Assembly: GCA_965237785.1 (NCBI GenBank)
Contig: OZ250159.1
Location: 3,410,001 to 3,474,000, forward strand
Length of the DNA stretch: 64,000 bases
From: UBA6522 sp965237785
GTDB lineage: Bacteria; Pseudomonadota; Gammaproteobacteria; Steroidobacterales; Rariloculaceae
Direction: 5' to 3'
In this document: positions 7,730-16,364 of the stretch, one piece after another
Numbering within the stretch: the stretch's first letter is position 1
Layout of the letters: each line of letters opens with the position of its first letter
Notes under the pieces: model-generated
The model's database searches: none
Seen by the model: only the letters and a program-made list of their open reading frames with translations
What the model was told of the DNA's origin: nothing
Made by a program: the position numbers and the translations under genes

Positions 7730-7993
7730 ATGGGAACTATCTCAGCACTGCATCCGCAAAAGCACCCGATCCGCCATTTCGTGCGCATCGGCCATACGGG
7801 CTATCGCACATTGGAAAATCTGTACGCGGCTGGCCGGGCGCCAATCCGGCGAGCGGTCGTAGATGCTAGTCACTTGCGTAGGCAAAAGGATCTGGTGGCA
7901 ACTCTGTTGGATTCCGATGCCGAAATAATACTGGACGCTAAAGCTGCGGAATTGGCGACTCCGATGGGTTTTAAAGGTGGGTTAGGCCCATGA
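7730..7993 (+). CDS. Small protein of unknown function, first gene of the Xre-RES operon
   Basis: 87 residues from ATG 7730, ending in the ATGA overlap with the Xre gene. It contains FVRIGHTGYRTLENLYAAGR and RRAVVDASHLRRQKDLV. It has no signal peptide or membrane segment. The end (GFKGGLGP) looks abrupt, so this may be the N-terminus of a longer protein cut off by a deletion. I do not recognise the family. The four-base overlap makes co-translation with the antitoxin likely. Confidence 0.5.
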   Translation: MGTISALHPQKHPIRHFVRIGHTGYRTLENLYAAGRAPIRRAVVDASHLRRQKDLVATLLDSDAEIILDAKAAELATPMGFKGGLGP

Positions 7994-8331
7994 GTCAGAG
8001 TGCAGTGATCAAGACAATCGCCGATCTCCGAGACCGTGGAAGGCTTTCAGGGATAGACGTTGCAAATATTACGCGAGTTTCCAAAGCAACCGTGTCCCGC
8101 TGGTCTAATGGTACCGCAGCACCACACCCGAAGACGCAGTTAGTCCTGTCGGATCTCAGGTATGTAGTCTACCGGCTGGCTGATTTCTACAGCGCCGATG
8201 AAACCCGATTGTGGCTCTATGCGCGCAATGATCTCTTGGGTGGCAAGACAGCGATTGAGCTGATTCATGAGGACCGGACCGACGAAGTCCTGCAGGCAAT
8301 TGAAAAACTCGACTCACTCGCATACCTATAA
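7990..8331 (+). CDS. Xre-type antitoxin of an Xre-RES toxin-antitoxin system (DUF2384)
   Basis: 113 residues. The N-terminal half carries a Cro/CI-like helix-turn-helix (IDVANITRVSKATVSRWSNG, residues about 21-40). The C-terminal half (SADETRLWLYARNDLLGGKT, then ELI) is the MbcA/ParS/Xre antitoxin toxin-binding domain, with the usual W-L-x-x-x-x-N-x-x-L-x-G-x-x-P-like layout. In the known family this protein binds and inhibits the RES toxin and represses its own promoter. It overlaps the preceding small gene by four bases, and the toxin gene follows 19 bases downstream. Confidence 0.85.
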   Translation: MSQSAVIKTIADLRDRGRLSGIDVANITRVSKATVSRWSNGTAAPHPKTQLVLSDLRYVVYRLADFYSADETRLWLYARNDLLGGKTAIELIHEDRTDEVLQAIEKLDSLAYL

Positions 8332-8350
8332 TCTCTTCAATTGCGACTAA

Positions 8351-8899
8351 ATGGTTGATTTTCTCGATCCAACACTGCTTGCTGGTTTAGATGCCCTGGA
8401 AGGTCGCCGATTCAGGGGAGACGTTTGGCGCGTTACATGGGCGACGCGAAATCCGCTGGCTGTTAGCTCAAGTGGTGGCCGTTGGTCGCCCGAAGGGCGA
8501 TTCGATGTACTGTATACGAGTCTTCAGGAAAATGGTGCTTTAGCGGAAGCATACCACCATCTTTCCAGAGCACCTGTTATGTCATCGTCTCATATGCTGC
8601 TCAATAGGTTATCCGTCTCGCTGGAAAACATTTTGGAACTTGATGTTGATCGGCTGGTGGCGTTTGGAATGGAAGATCCGCGAGCATCGCGGCCGACGAG
8701 CAATTTGGGACAATCAATCGGAGAGGCAGCATTCATGCTGGACTATCATGGATTGATCGTGCCGAGTGCGCGGTGGGATTGTAGCAACCTGGTGGTTTTC
8801 CTCGGCCATAGATCGTTCGATATCGATAAATACTTGTCGTTCGAACATGCAACTGACGTGAACTGGCCTGCGTGGAGGGAAGAGACGAATCAAGGCTAA
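8351..8899 (+). CDS. RES-domain toxin, predicted NAD+-degrading enzyme
   Basis: 182 residues. The RES signature residues are present: Arg27 in VWRVTW, GGRW at 42-45, Tyr55, Glu66 in ALAEAYHHL, and the serine region PSARWDCSN (138-146). Established members (MbcT, ParT and related RES toxins) consume NAD+ or ADP-ribosylate targets, stopping growth until the Xre antitoxin neutralises them. Start ATG 8351 follows the antitoxin gene. The gene is convergent with the DUF6152-type gene at 8942. It looks complete. Confidence 0.85.
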   Translation: MVDFLDPTLLAGLDALEGRRFRGDVWRVTWATRNPLAVSSSGGRWSPEGRFDVLYTSLQENGALAEAYHHLSRAPVMSSSHMLLNRLSVSLENILELDVDRLVAFGMEDPRASRPTSNLGQSIGEAAFMLDYHGLIVPSARWDCSNLVVFLGHRSFDIDKYLSFEHATDVNWPAWREETNQG

Positions 8900-8941
8900 T
8901 TGCAACTGTGAGAACGATCATGGAATTGTTTCATGGTCACG

Positions 8942-10018
8942 TTACGAGGAATCGTCGAGGTCGACGGGCCGCTGATTGTTCTGCCCGCTCAACTCCTCGC
9001 AGTTATAGGGAGAATATTGTTCGGTGGTTAGCGAGGCCCAATCCTGTCCCGTAACCGTGCCCTGCATGAACAGAGGGTCATCGAAGGTATAGGATCGCGT
9101 CAACGTGCGTCCACCCGCGGAAACCTCGAACCGCTCCACCACATGCCACTGGTCGCTGTGCATGGGGAATCCGCCTCGTCCCACGTGGTCCAGAACGCCG
9201 GCCTCGAATCCGATGGTATCGACCACCAGCACGTCGCCCTCCCAGCGACCGATCGAGTGACCGAGAGCGCTCGGCGAAATCTCTGCCGGGTGCTCGCCCT
9301 GGTCGAGATGAATCGTCCTGACCAGATCCAGATAGCCGTACTGCAGCGTAACCGTGTCATCGTCCTGGTAGATGTCGTTTGTGACTCGCTCGAATATCCA
9401 GTCGGCAAGGATGTTCATGGGCTCGCAACGAAGTGCCGGACTGTCGAAGTGCCGAACCAACCCGGCCCCGGCTTGCTCGCCGGCAGTCGTGGGCTCAATA
9501 TCCGGCATCTCGAGGGACGGCTGCGTGGACACCCACGGCCCGCGAAGATTGGGCTGGCCGTTCGGCAGATACGCCGGCCGCGATCGCGCATCCTCCTCGG
9601 AGACCAGGGCCGTCGAAGCCTCGGCCGCGGTAGGACGCCCGGCGAATTCAGCGATCATTGTCCCGTCGTCCAGGGTAATGGTGGTCACGTGACAGGTGTT
9701 GTCTTCGCGATGCGCCGGCGATCCGTCGACAGAGATGATCTGACCCGGAACCAGTGTCTCGGCCGTCCACCCGCGACGAATCAGCCGGCTGGCCGCTGCC
9801 ATCTCACAACGCCAGCCGGTGTGTGCGCCCTGCGCGTCCGGAACATCCATATAGATATAGACGTGGGGACTGACGAACTTGAACTCGGTGATGATCGCGT
9901 CCGCCAGGACGATCTCCCGCTCCACGTCGAAATTCGGTGCAATGGAATGATGGCCGTACAGATTGGTCGCGGCCACCGCCAGCAGCATGGCGGATAACTT
10001 TCCTCCGAAGCCTCTCAT
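8942..10018 (-). CDS. Secreted DUF6152-type protein with C-terminal GHSIGRWEG domain
   Basis: 358 residues from ATG 10018 (GGAG nine bases upstream; ATGs at 10042 and 10033 are alternatives). The signal peptide KLSAMLLAVAATNLYG is followed directly by HHS, then a SPH segment about 30 residues later where relatives have NPH; this is the DUF6152 domain (about 25-135). The C-terminal part has IHLDQGEHP and GHSIGRWEGDVLVVDT, shared with the neighbouring paralogues. Likely periplasmic, function unknown. Part of its 3' end is duplicated at 134-238. It lies 44 bases behind a paralogue on the same strand. Confidence 0.72.
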   Translation of the reverse strand: MRGFGGKLSAMLLAVAATNLYGHHSIAPNFDVEREIVLADAIITEFKFVSPHVYIYMDVPDAQGAHTGWRCEMAAASRLIRRGWTAETLVPGQIISVDGSPAHREDNTCHVTTITLDDGTMIAEFAGRPTAAEASTALVSEEDARSRPAYLPNGQPNLRGPWVSTQPSLEMPDIEPTTAGEQAGAGLVRHFDSPALRCEPMNILADWIFERVTNDIYQDDDTVTLQYGYLDLVRTIHLDQGEHPAEISPSALGHSIGRWEGDVLVVDTIGFEAGVLDHVGRGGFPMHSDQWHVVERFEVSAGGRTLTRSYTFDDPLFMQGTVTGQDWASLTTEQYSPYNCEELSGQNNQRPVDLDDSS

Positions 10019-10062
10019 TGGAAAAAACTCCATGGTTGCCATGGTTCCCCTGAAGATGCGGG

Positions 10063-11127
10063 TCAGTTGCTGAGCGTGTTCTCGGCCGATGCCCACTCCT
10101 CGAGGGTGCACTCGTAGGGGTTGATCGCTTCGCCCGGCTTCCAGACAAAATACCCGTCGAGGACGAAGGGCTCAACGAGGGTGGCGGGTTCATCCACCGT
10201 GAGGATCCACTCGAGTCGATTACCGTCCTCCTGGACCGTGAATCGCTCGTTGATTCTTACGTTCTCCGTCTGCGGTGCGCCGGAGCGATTGAAGTAAGGC
10301 CAGTTGACCCGCGAGGTATCGACGACAAGCGTCTCGCCCTCCCAGCGCCCGACCGAGTAACCGAGATGCGACAACGGCACGTCTTCCGGATCGGCGGCGC
10401 CTTCGCCCATATGTATGATCCTCAGCGCGTCGAACTCCTCAAATTGCAGCTCAATGTTGTCGCCGACCTGGGTGAACTCCATCGGGTAGGGGTTACCCAT
10501 CAATCCCGGCATACCCGGCGCCACGCATTCGATAATCGGGTTGTCCGCGATATCGTCCCACGCAGCGACCGCCGCGGCGGCGGACTCGTTCAGCTGGTAT
10601 CCCGAACGCCCGGTGAAGAACCAGGCGCGCGAACCCTGGCTCCAGATTCGAAAGATGCCGTCGCCCGTGGCCGCGGCCACTCTTTCGGGATCGAGCACGT
10701 CGCGCTCGCTGCCCAGCGCTTCGGTCGCCCAGCGGGGCCCCGGTGCGCCGCCGACGAGCACTTCCACACCATCCGACAGCAGGACGTGAACGACCTGGAG
10801 ATAGTTGTCCCTGCGGGTGGAAGGCCAGCCGGCCACCCGGACGGCGTCGCCGATCGAAATTTCATTGCCCGTCAGTCCGCGGCGGCGCTGCGCACTCACG
10901 GCGGCACCCTCGAGATTCCAGACGGCCTCCGCGCCGCTCTCGTCCGTGCTCGTAACTGTCAACAGGATGTGCGGGTTTTGCCAGGAGAGCCGGGAAACGA
11001 CGCCCTCGACTTCCGTCATACCGCTGCGATCGAATTCGGACATCGAATGATGCGCCGTGGCTGAGAAAGGCAAGGTAGCGAGTGTGCCGGCGACAAGTGC
11101 GCCGGTAAGTTTGAGCAATTTTCTCAT
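10063..11127 (-). CDS. Secreted DUF6152-type protein with C-terminal GYSVGRWEG domain
   Basis: 354 residues, ATG 11127 preceded by GAGGAG. The signal peptide ends in FSATA and the mature protein starts HHS. The motif SWQNPHILLTV follows about 30 residues later, completing the DUF6152 signature. The C-terminal domain contains LGYSVGRWEGETLVVDT and ends in a single-Cys segment (NPYECTLEEW), as in several paralogues. Predicted periplasmic. It is the promoter-proximal member of a pair with the gene at 8942, and the two differ enough not to be a recent tandem copy. Confidence 0.72.
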   Translation of the reverse strand: MRKLLKLTGALVAGTLATLPFSATAHHSMSEFDRSGMTEVEGVVSRLSWQNPHILLTVTSTDESGAEAVWNLEGAAVSAQRRRGLTGNEISIGDAVRVAGWPSTRRDNYLQVVHVLLSDGVEVLVGGAPGPRWATEALGSERDVLDPERVAAATGDGIFRIWSQGSRAWFFTGRSGYQLNESAAAAVAAWDDIADNPIIECVAPGMPGLMGNPYPMEFTQVGDNIELQFEEFDALRIIHMGEGAADPEDVPLSHLGYSVGRWEGETLVVDTSRVNWPYFNRSGAPQTENVRINERFTVQEDGNRLEWILTVDEPATLVEPFVLDGYFVWKPGEAINPYECTLEEWASAENTLSN

Positions 11128-11246
11128 GGCTCCTCTCAGATTTTTCTATTCCCTGACCTGCAGCTCAGCTCGTACGATTATCCGGCCCCTCGGTCAACTC
11201 AAACTGTATCACGCTGGATTTTCCCCGGTCGCACGTGTCTGCATAT

Positions 11247-12140
11247 TCACCGCAACTGCTCGTCGAGGAACGCCTTGACCAGTGCGTTACGCCTTGCATC
11301 GGTAAATCGCTCCCCACCGTGCCCGGCCCCGTGAACGACCTCGAACTGGACCGGGATAGCCTGCTCCTTGTAGGCGTGATGCAGTTCGTGAGACTGGTTG
11401 ATGGGCATCTGCGGATCCTGGTCGCCGTGCAGGATCAGCAAGGGGGGATCCGACGCGTCCACATGGAAGATGGGGCTCGCCAATTGCGCCAGGTCGACTT
11501 CCTCGTCCGGCTGGCCGCCCAACAGCAGGTCCAGGGCGGGAGAGCGCACACTCAGCCCGTGCGGCGTCGACAGCGCCAGTATCGTGGTGAGATTGGAAGC
11601 GCCGTAGTAGCTCACGATCGCCTGGACATCGGAAGACTGGTCGAGGTGATCCCCTATTCGGCCTTCGAGTTCGTCCTCTCCATTGGTCACGCCCACCAGT
11701 GTCGCAAGATGCGCGCCCGAAGATGACCCGAGGATGGCCAGCCGCGTGGGATTGTAGCCAAACGTCCCGGCATTCCCTCGCAGGAAGCGGATCGCCGCCT
11801 TGATGTCGTGGATCTGCGCGGGAAACCTCGCGTCGCCGGAGAGCCGAAAGTCCAGGCTGGCCATCGCGTAGCCGTCATCGACGAACGCCGTGGTCATGAC
11901 CCGATCTTTCGAACCGCCACGCCACGCCCCCCCGTGCACGTAGACCAGCAGGGGCGGACTGGCTGCATCCGCCGGCAGGTAAAGATCCAGCTTGAGTTCG
12001 TGGCCGTCTACATCCGCGTAGACGACGTCCGCGGTCTTCGTGAAGCCGGACGGCGACTCCTGCGCCGGTGCTCCGACCGCGATGACCAGCAATGTACCGG
12101 CCAGCCAGGAAACCTTCCTTCGTATAGGTATTTTTCGCAT
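11247..12140 (-). CDS. Secreted alpha/beta-hydrolase (BD-FAE/esterase-lipase type)
   Basis: 297 residues. Oxyanion-hole HGGAW at 69-73, nucleophile Ser140 in GSSSG, Asp242 in GDQDPQMP and His274 in GAGHGG form a complete catalytic set. A signal peptide (SWLAGTLLVIAVGAPA) predicts export. The family hydrolyses carboxylic esters; the natural substrate is unknown. Start ATG 12140 is chosen because GGGGAG lies nine bases upstream and the signal peptide starts there. It sits between the DUF6152-type pair and a decayed receptor, in keeping with a scavenging role. Intact. Confidence 0.82.
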   Translation of the reverse strand: MRKIPIRRKVSWLAGTLLVIAVGAPAQESPSGFTKTADVVYADVDGHELKLDLYLPADAASPPLLVYVHGGAWRGGSKDRVMTTAFVDDGYAMASLDFRLSGDARFPAQIHDIKAAIRFLRGNAGTFGYNPTRLAILGSSSGAHLATLVGVTNGEDELEGRIGDHLDQSSDVQAIVSYYGASNLTTILALSTPHGLSVRSPALDLLLGGQPDEEVDLAQLASPIFHVDASDPPLLILHGDQDPQMPINQSHELHHAYKEQAIPVQFEVVHGAGHGGERFTDARRNALVKAFLDEQLR

Positions 12141-12318
12141 TGGCGACACTCCCCATGAACCAGCAATTTTCGAGCGGCGATTCGTCGGCCAAAACACCTC
12201 GAACGCCGAGGACAGCAGTTGGATTATACGAGCACGGCGCGGTTTCTACCGGTCTCGCCAACAATCGCCGTACCAGCCGGACAAAAAATGGACTCGGCAG
12301 AGCTATCTCGGATGGCGT

Positions 12319-12835
12319 TTACAGGCCCTGGAATTCGTCGAAGCTCGCATCGAACGTAAACCCAAGCGTGTCGCCGATCGGCCCGTTCAAAGAGACTCCG
12401 ATTTCGTCTCTGTTCAGGTCCGAGGTGGCGAGCCTGAATTCGCCCTCGAACTCATCGCCGGGATCCCTTGAGACATAGTTGATGGCGTCGGCGAACGTTG
12501 CCCGTCCGAAGGCGGCGCCCTGGTCTGATCGTATTGAATGCCGGGAATTTCGGCCATCAAATCATACTGATCGAGTATTCCGGCCTCTCTTGCATAGTCC
12601 CCGGTGATGACCGAGACGGCGACGGGAACTTCCTTGAGGCTCTCCTCCCGTCTGCGAGCCGTCACGACGACCTCTTCCAACAGACCAACTCCGAGGTCGA
12701 ATTCCGCGGCCTGTGTGGCGGGCTCGTCCTCCGCATCTGTCGATCCCAGGCCCAGACTTGCCGCAAGGCGGCCCCAAACCCGTTCCCCTCGCCATCCGAA
12801 CCGGCCGGCTCGCTCGCTTCACTTGCAGACGGCAC
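12319..12835 (-). pseudogene. TonB-dependent receptor remnant (FecR-linked), internally deleted
   Basis: Directly behind fecR, from GTG 12835, the frame reads VPSASEASEPAG. After a shift it continues GLLEEVVVTARRREESLKEV, the start of a TonB-dependent receptor plug. After PGIQYDQTR the sequence jumps, in another frame, to QGAAFGRATFADAINYVSRD and to a barrel start ending FDASFDEFQGL, TAA at 12319-12321. Most of the plug and nearly all of the barrel are missing. The intact family member would import a substrate across the outer membrane and signal through FecR to the ECF factor encoded upstream. Confidence 0.8.
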
Positions 12836-12849
12836 CTGTTAGCTGTTCA

Positions 12850-13872
12850 TTAACGCCCTGCTGGATGCAAGTAAACCAATCCCGGGCGAACCCGTTCCAC
12901 ATCGATGCCAAAACCCGTCGAGAGGGTGTTTAGAAGCACTTGCGTGTCGCCCGCGCGAAAATAGCCACCCACCTTGAGATCCCTTAGCGCTGCGTCGGCT
13001 ATCACGATCTCAACCTGTGAATAGCGGCTGACCTCGGTTATGACGTGTTCCAGCGAGTCCCCGTCGAACACCAGCATACCATCGCGCCACGCCAGTTGAC
13101 GCTCCAGGAGTTGCGGTTCGACGGTGCGTACCAGTTCGATCGTCTCGCCCATGCGCACGACCTCGCCCGCGGAGGCTACACGCGAGTTGAGCGCGGCGGA
13201 GGTCCCGCCGGGTGCGGCAAGCCCGAGTCCCGCGGTGATAACCACCGTTCCTTCGGTGACATCGACATTGACGACGTTATCCTCCGATACGCGCACCGCA
13301 AACGCCGTCCCGAGAGCCGTCACCCGACCCTTGCCGGCCGCGACCACAAAGGGTCGCCCGGATTCCGCGACCTCGAAGAACGCCTCCCCCCGGTGCAGGA
13401 CAATACCGCGCGTCTCATCGGAATAGTCGACCTGAAGGCGACTGCTCGTATTGATGTGAACGAAGGTTCCGTCCGGCAGCGTGACCGACCTTAACTCGCC
13501 GATTGCGGTGACGTACGTCGCCCCCGCCGGTAATACCTCATCGGCCTGCTCGCCCGGCAGCATCTGTACGATACCCGTCGCGACAGCGACGACCGTCAAA
13601 CCGGCCGCCAGCGCCGCGCCGGCACGCCGCCACCGCCAATTGACTCTGTTCGCTACGCTCTCGTCGGGACGAAGCAACGTAAGACCATCGAGCCGGTCCC
13701 AGTCGGCCGCCATTGCGTTGATCGTAGCCCGGTGATCGGGGCTCTCAAGCGCCCATGCCCGCAACGCACGCAACTCCTTGCGCGAAAGAGCACCGCCATC
13801 GAGCTTGGCAACCCAGGCGGCGGCCTTCTCCTCGATAACGTCCCGATTCGGTAATTCGACAATCGTAGCCAA
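12850..13872 (-). CDS. FecR-type anti-sigma/transmembrane regulator
   Basis: 340 residues with the usual FecR order: N-terminal DUF4880 domain (EKAAAWVAKLDGG with LRALRAWALESPDHR), one transmembrane segment (about 84-105), the periplasmic FecR domain (SVTLPDGTFVHINTSSRLQV, GEAFFEV, TALGTAFAVR) and a C-terminal STN-like DUF4974 segment. It senses the state of a cognate TonB-dependent receptor and controls the ECF sigma factor. The sigma gene precedes it by 65 bases on the same strand, and the decayed receptor follows. The regulator therefore seems to have lost its local receptor partner. Confidence 0.88.
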   Translation of the reverse strand: MATIVELPNRDVIEEKAAAWVAKLDGGALSRKELRALRAWALESPDHRATINAMAADWDRLDGLTLLRPDESVANRVNWRWRRAGAALAAGLTVVAVATGIVQMLPGEQADEVLPAGATYVTAIGELRSVTLPDGTFVHINTSSRLQVDYSDETRGIVLHRGEAFFEVAESGRPFVVAAGKGRVTALGTAFAVRVSEDNVVNVDVTEGTVVITAGLGLAAPGGTSAALNSRVASAGEVVRMGETIELVRTVEPQLLERQLAWRDGMLVFDGDSLEHVITEVSRYSQVEIVIADAALRDLKVGGYFRAGDTQVLLNTLSTGFGIDVERVRPGLVYLHPAGR

Positions 13873-13937
13873 TTGATCTCACCAACCTTGCAGCACGGCC
13901 ACCAAGCGGCCGCGGACGCCGATCCATCGTTGATCGG

Positions 13938-14498
13938 CTACCTGTTCGAAGGGAAGCCTGCCGTAACCGACTCTTTCGAAAGCGCGTGACGCCGCATATG
14001 CAACACGCCGCGCGCAATATGCTTTTCCACCGTGCTGATTGCAATACCCAGGCGCGCTCCAATCTCCTTATGCGAATAGCCATAGACCTTCCGCAACACG
14101 AATACCTCTCGGACGCGCGGACTCATGCCCTTCACAGCTTCGCCGGCGAACCCGATCAGCTGATCGAGCACCATTGCCGCTTCCGGGTCCAGCGTCGCAA
14201 CGGCCTCGACATCAAATGAGACATTTAATTCGTCAAAGTCCGCTACTGGATCCGTTCGACGCCGGCGATTCCGGGCGATGACATTAAGCGCCAGATTCTT
14301 GCAGGCGGTAAAGAGAAACGCGCGCGGCGCCTTGATGCGAGTCTTGCGCTCCGCTTCCAGGGACTTCAGGAAGGCTTCCTGGAGCACATCCTCGATCTCG
14401 ACCGGGGAGTCCAGGAAACGAGTCAGGAAGCGTTTCAGCGATCCCGAATTGTGCCTGTACACACCTTCGATCGATTGCGTCGTGTTCTCTCTGCGCAT
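13938..14498 (-). CDS. ECF-family RNA polymerase sigma factor, FecI-like
   Basis: 186 residues. Region 2 (LTRFLDSPVEIEDVLQEAFL with ARAFLFTACKNLALN) and region 4 (LRKVYGYSHKEIGARLGIAI, then STVEKHIARG) are both present. It would direct transcription of a surface-uptake locus in response to FecR. The STVEKHI recognition helix is typical of FecI-like factors. It begins the fecI-fecR-receptor cluster and is divergent from the decayed malonyl-CoA decarboxylase. Confidence 0.88.
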   Translation of the reverse strand: MRRENTTQSIEGVYRHNSGSLKRFLTRFLDSPVEIEDVLQEAFLKSLEAERKTRIKAPRAFLFTACKNLALNVIARNRRRRTDPVADFDELNVSFDVEAVATLDPEAAMVLDQLIGFAGEAVKGMSPRVREVFVLRKVYGYSHKEIGARLGIAISTVEKHIARGVLHMRRHALSKESVTAGFPSNR

Positions 14499-14539
14499 AT
14501 TCGTTAGGCTACCACGATAGATTTCACAGGAAGAACAGA

Positions 14540-15235
14540 TTGACCAGCCTGGCCCGGGTCCTCGAGTCCATCATGCATGCCGGCAGGGATCTCCTGGCCC
14601 GCACTCAGCGGGGCGGCGAAATCGAGGTCGCTCGATGCCGATCTTCGCCATCTCCTGATTTCCTGGTTCAACCGGGGCTTCCTGCTGCTGGAGCGAATCG
14701 ACTGGAATTCCCCCGCCAGCGTGCTGGAGAAAATCGTCGCCTACGAAGCCGTGCACGAGATCGGAGCCCTGGAAGATCTGCGTACCCGGCTGGCGGACGA
14801 CCGGCGCTGCTTCGCCTTTTTTCATCCGGCGATGCCGGATGATCCGCTGATCTTTGTGCAAGTCGCTCTGATCGAGGGGTCGGTGGGCGCGGTCGGGCCG
14901 TTGATCGCCCGGGGGCGGACCATCGCCAACGTTCGCAATGCCGATACCGCCCTGTTCTGATGAGACTCTGCGCCCATTACCTGTTGAACGTAAGGCGCAG
15001 TGGGGAGCCCGCGGATGCGGTGGCCCGATTCCATCTCGGCAACGGCGCGGCATTGGAGCGCATGCACTGGGCGGCAGACCCCTCCGCGGCCGGCATTGCG
15101 CGCTCAGCGGGGATCATGGTCAACTACGTCTACCGGCCAGGGGACATCGAGAAGAACCACGAATCGTACTTCGCAGAGGGCGAAGTGGTTGCCTCATCGG
15201 ACGTACGAAGACTCGCCGACCAGCTCGCGGACTAG
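14540..15235 (+). pseudogene. Malonyl-CoA decarboxylase, frameshifted and internally deleted
   Basis: The first part (ESIMHAGRDLLARTQ) changes frame near 14625 and continues as LDADLRHLLISWFNRGFLLL, then YEAVHEI and CFAFFHPAMPDDPLIFV, all typical of malonyl-CoA decarboxylase. It stops at 14958-14960 after NADTALF. Directly afterwards, in another frame, comes the C-terminal block: LCAHYLLN, then ARFHLGNGAALERM and EKNHESYFAEGEVVAS, ending at 15235. The segment that normally joins these blocks (with YSISNCQ and the following core) is missing. The enzyme converts malonyl-CoA to acetyl-CoA and CO2; this copy cannot fold normally. Confidence 0.82.
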
Positions 15236-15335
15236 CGGGTTTCCCAGCCTTAGCCTGTCCTATCCGATGACAGACTTCCAGTATGATAGTGCGGTCGCCG
15301 ATCCGCCCGCTGAGAACATAGGCGGGATATCCGGT

Positions 15336-16364
15336 TTATTCGGGTAGAAACACGCTCGTCGAACGCGTATCGCAGTTGAACGGGTAGATGGGGATCTGCG
15401 GGGAATGGATCACTTCCCTCGTGTCGGAGAATGGCTCCGCGATGTACTCGGGGTCCTCGAGCGTGAACTCCACCACCGCCCGCGTGCCGCCCGCGGCCAA
15501 CCGGTATCTCTCCACGACGTGTTTGTTGGCGCCGGAGGGAACGCCGATCTGGTACGGCGAGCGATGATCCGCGAAATTGGTGGTATCCACGACCAGCGTT
15601 TCGCCCTCCCACCAACCGATCGAGTGTCCGGTGGTCAGCCGTTCATCGATTCCCGGGTGAGTTCGGCCATCCATATGGACTGTCCGCAATTCGTCGTAGA
15701 ACTCGTTCCGGATTGTGACCGTTTCTTCATCCTCGTTGATCGCGATCTGAATCAGGTAGGGCCCATCCTGAAGTATCGCGGCGGGCGTCGGGCGTCCGAG
15801 GCACGTCAGCTCCGGATTCTGATCCGAGAAGACCACGTACTCGGCCTGAGCGGCCCTTGCCTTGTCCGTCAATTGGAGATTGGCTCGAAAATAGCCGTCG
15901 AAGCCGCCCGGGTAGGCGACGAGGTTCGACCGGTCCACCCGCCATTTACCCGCCAGGGTCGAAGTACTCGCCGGCGTATCCGGGATCGCGGTCCTCGGAG
16001 CCAGGCCGAGGCCGCCGTCCCTGTCGATAGACTGCACCAGCCCATAGGGTCGTCCGTCCCGCCAGGGATGCGCCCGAACCGAGACCCGATCTCCGATGGA
16101 GAGCGTGTCGCGCGTCCAGCCATTGCGGGTCAGCACGTTGGTCGAGCCCATCTGTAACGTCCACTCGACCGGTTCACCGCGTTCGTCAGCGGTTTCAACG
16201 TTGATGTAGACATGCGGATTGCGCCAGCGAAGCTCGGTGACGGCACCCTCGAACGCCACCACGGCATTCGTATCCATGCCGGCATCGCTGTGATGGCCGG
16301 ACACGGGCGAGGCCAGAAAGAGCGCCGCTGCGGCCAGGCTTATCGACCGGTGTTCTCGTACCAC
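15336..16364 (-). CDS. Secreted DUF6152-type protein with C-terminal GHSIGWWEG domain
   Basis: 342 residues from GTG 16364, chosen because GGAGGAA lies five bases upstream and a signal peptide (ISLAAAALFLASPVSG) begins there. The mature protein would start HHSDAG; WRNPHVYINV follows. The C-terminal domain has VHMDGRTHPG and TGHSIGWWEGETLVVDTTNF. It overlaps the 3' end of the VCBS-repeat gene by 25 bases, which implies translational coupling. It is the closest paralogue in the window of the gene at 17457. Periplasmic location is predicted; function is unknown. Confidence 0.75.
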   Translation of the reverse strand: MVREHRSISLAAAALFLASPVSGHHSDAGMDTNAVVAFEGAVTELRWRNPHVYINVETADERGEPVEWTLQMGSTNVLTRNGWTRDTLSIGDRVSVRAHPWRDGRPYGLVQSIDRDGGLGLAPRTAIPDTPASTSTLAGKWRVDRSNLVAYPGGFDGYFRANLQLTDKARAAQAEYVVFSDQNPELTCLGRPTPAAILQDGPYLIQIAINEDEETVTIRNEFYDELRTVHMDGRTHPGIDERLTTGHSIGWWEGETLVVDTTNFADHRSPYQIGVPSGANKHVVERYRLAAGGTRAVVEFTLEDPEYIAEPFSDTREVIHSPQIPIYPFNCDTRSTSVFLPE

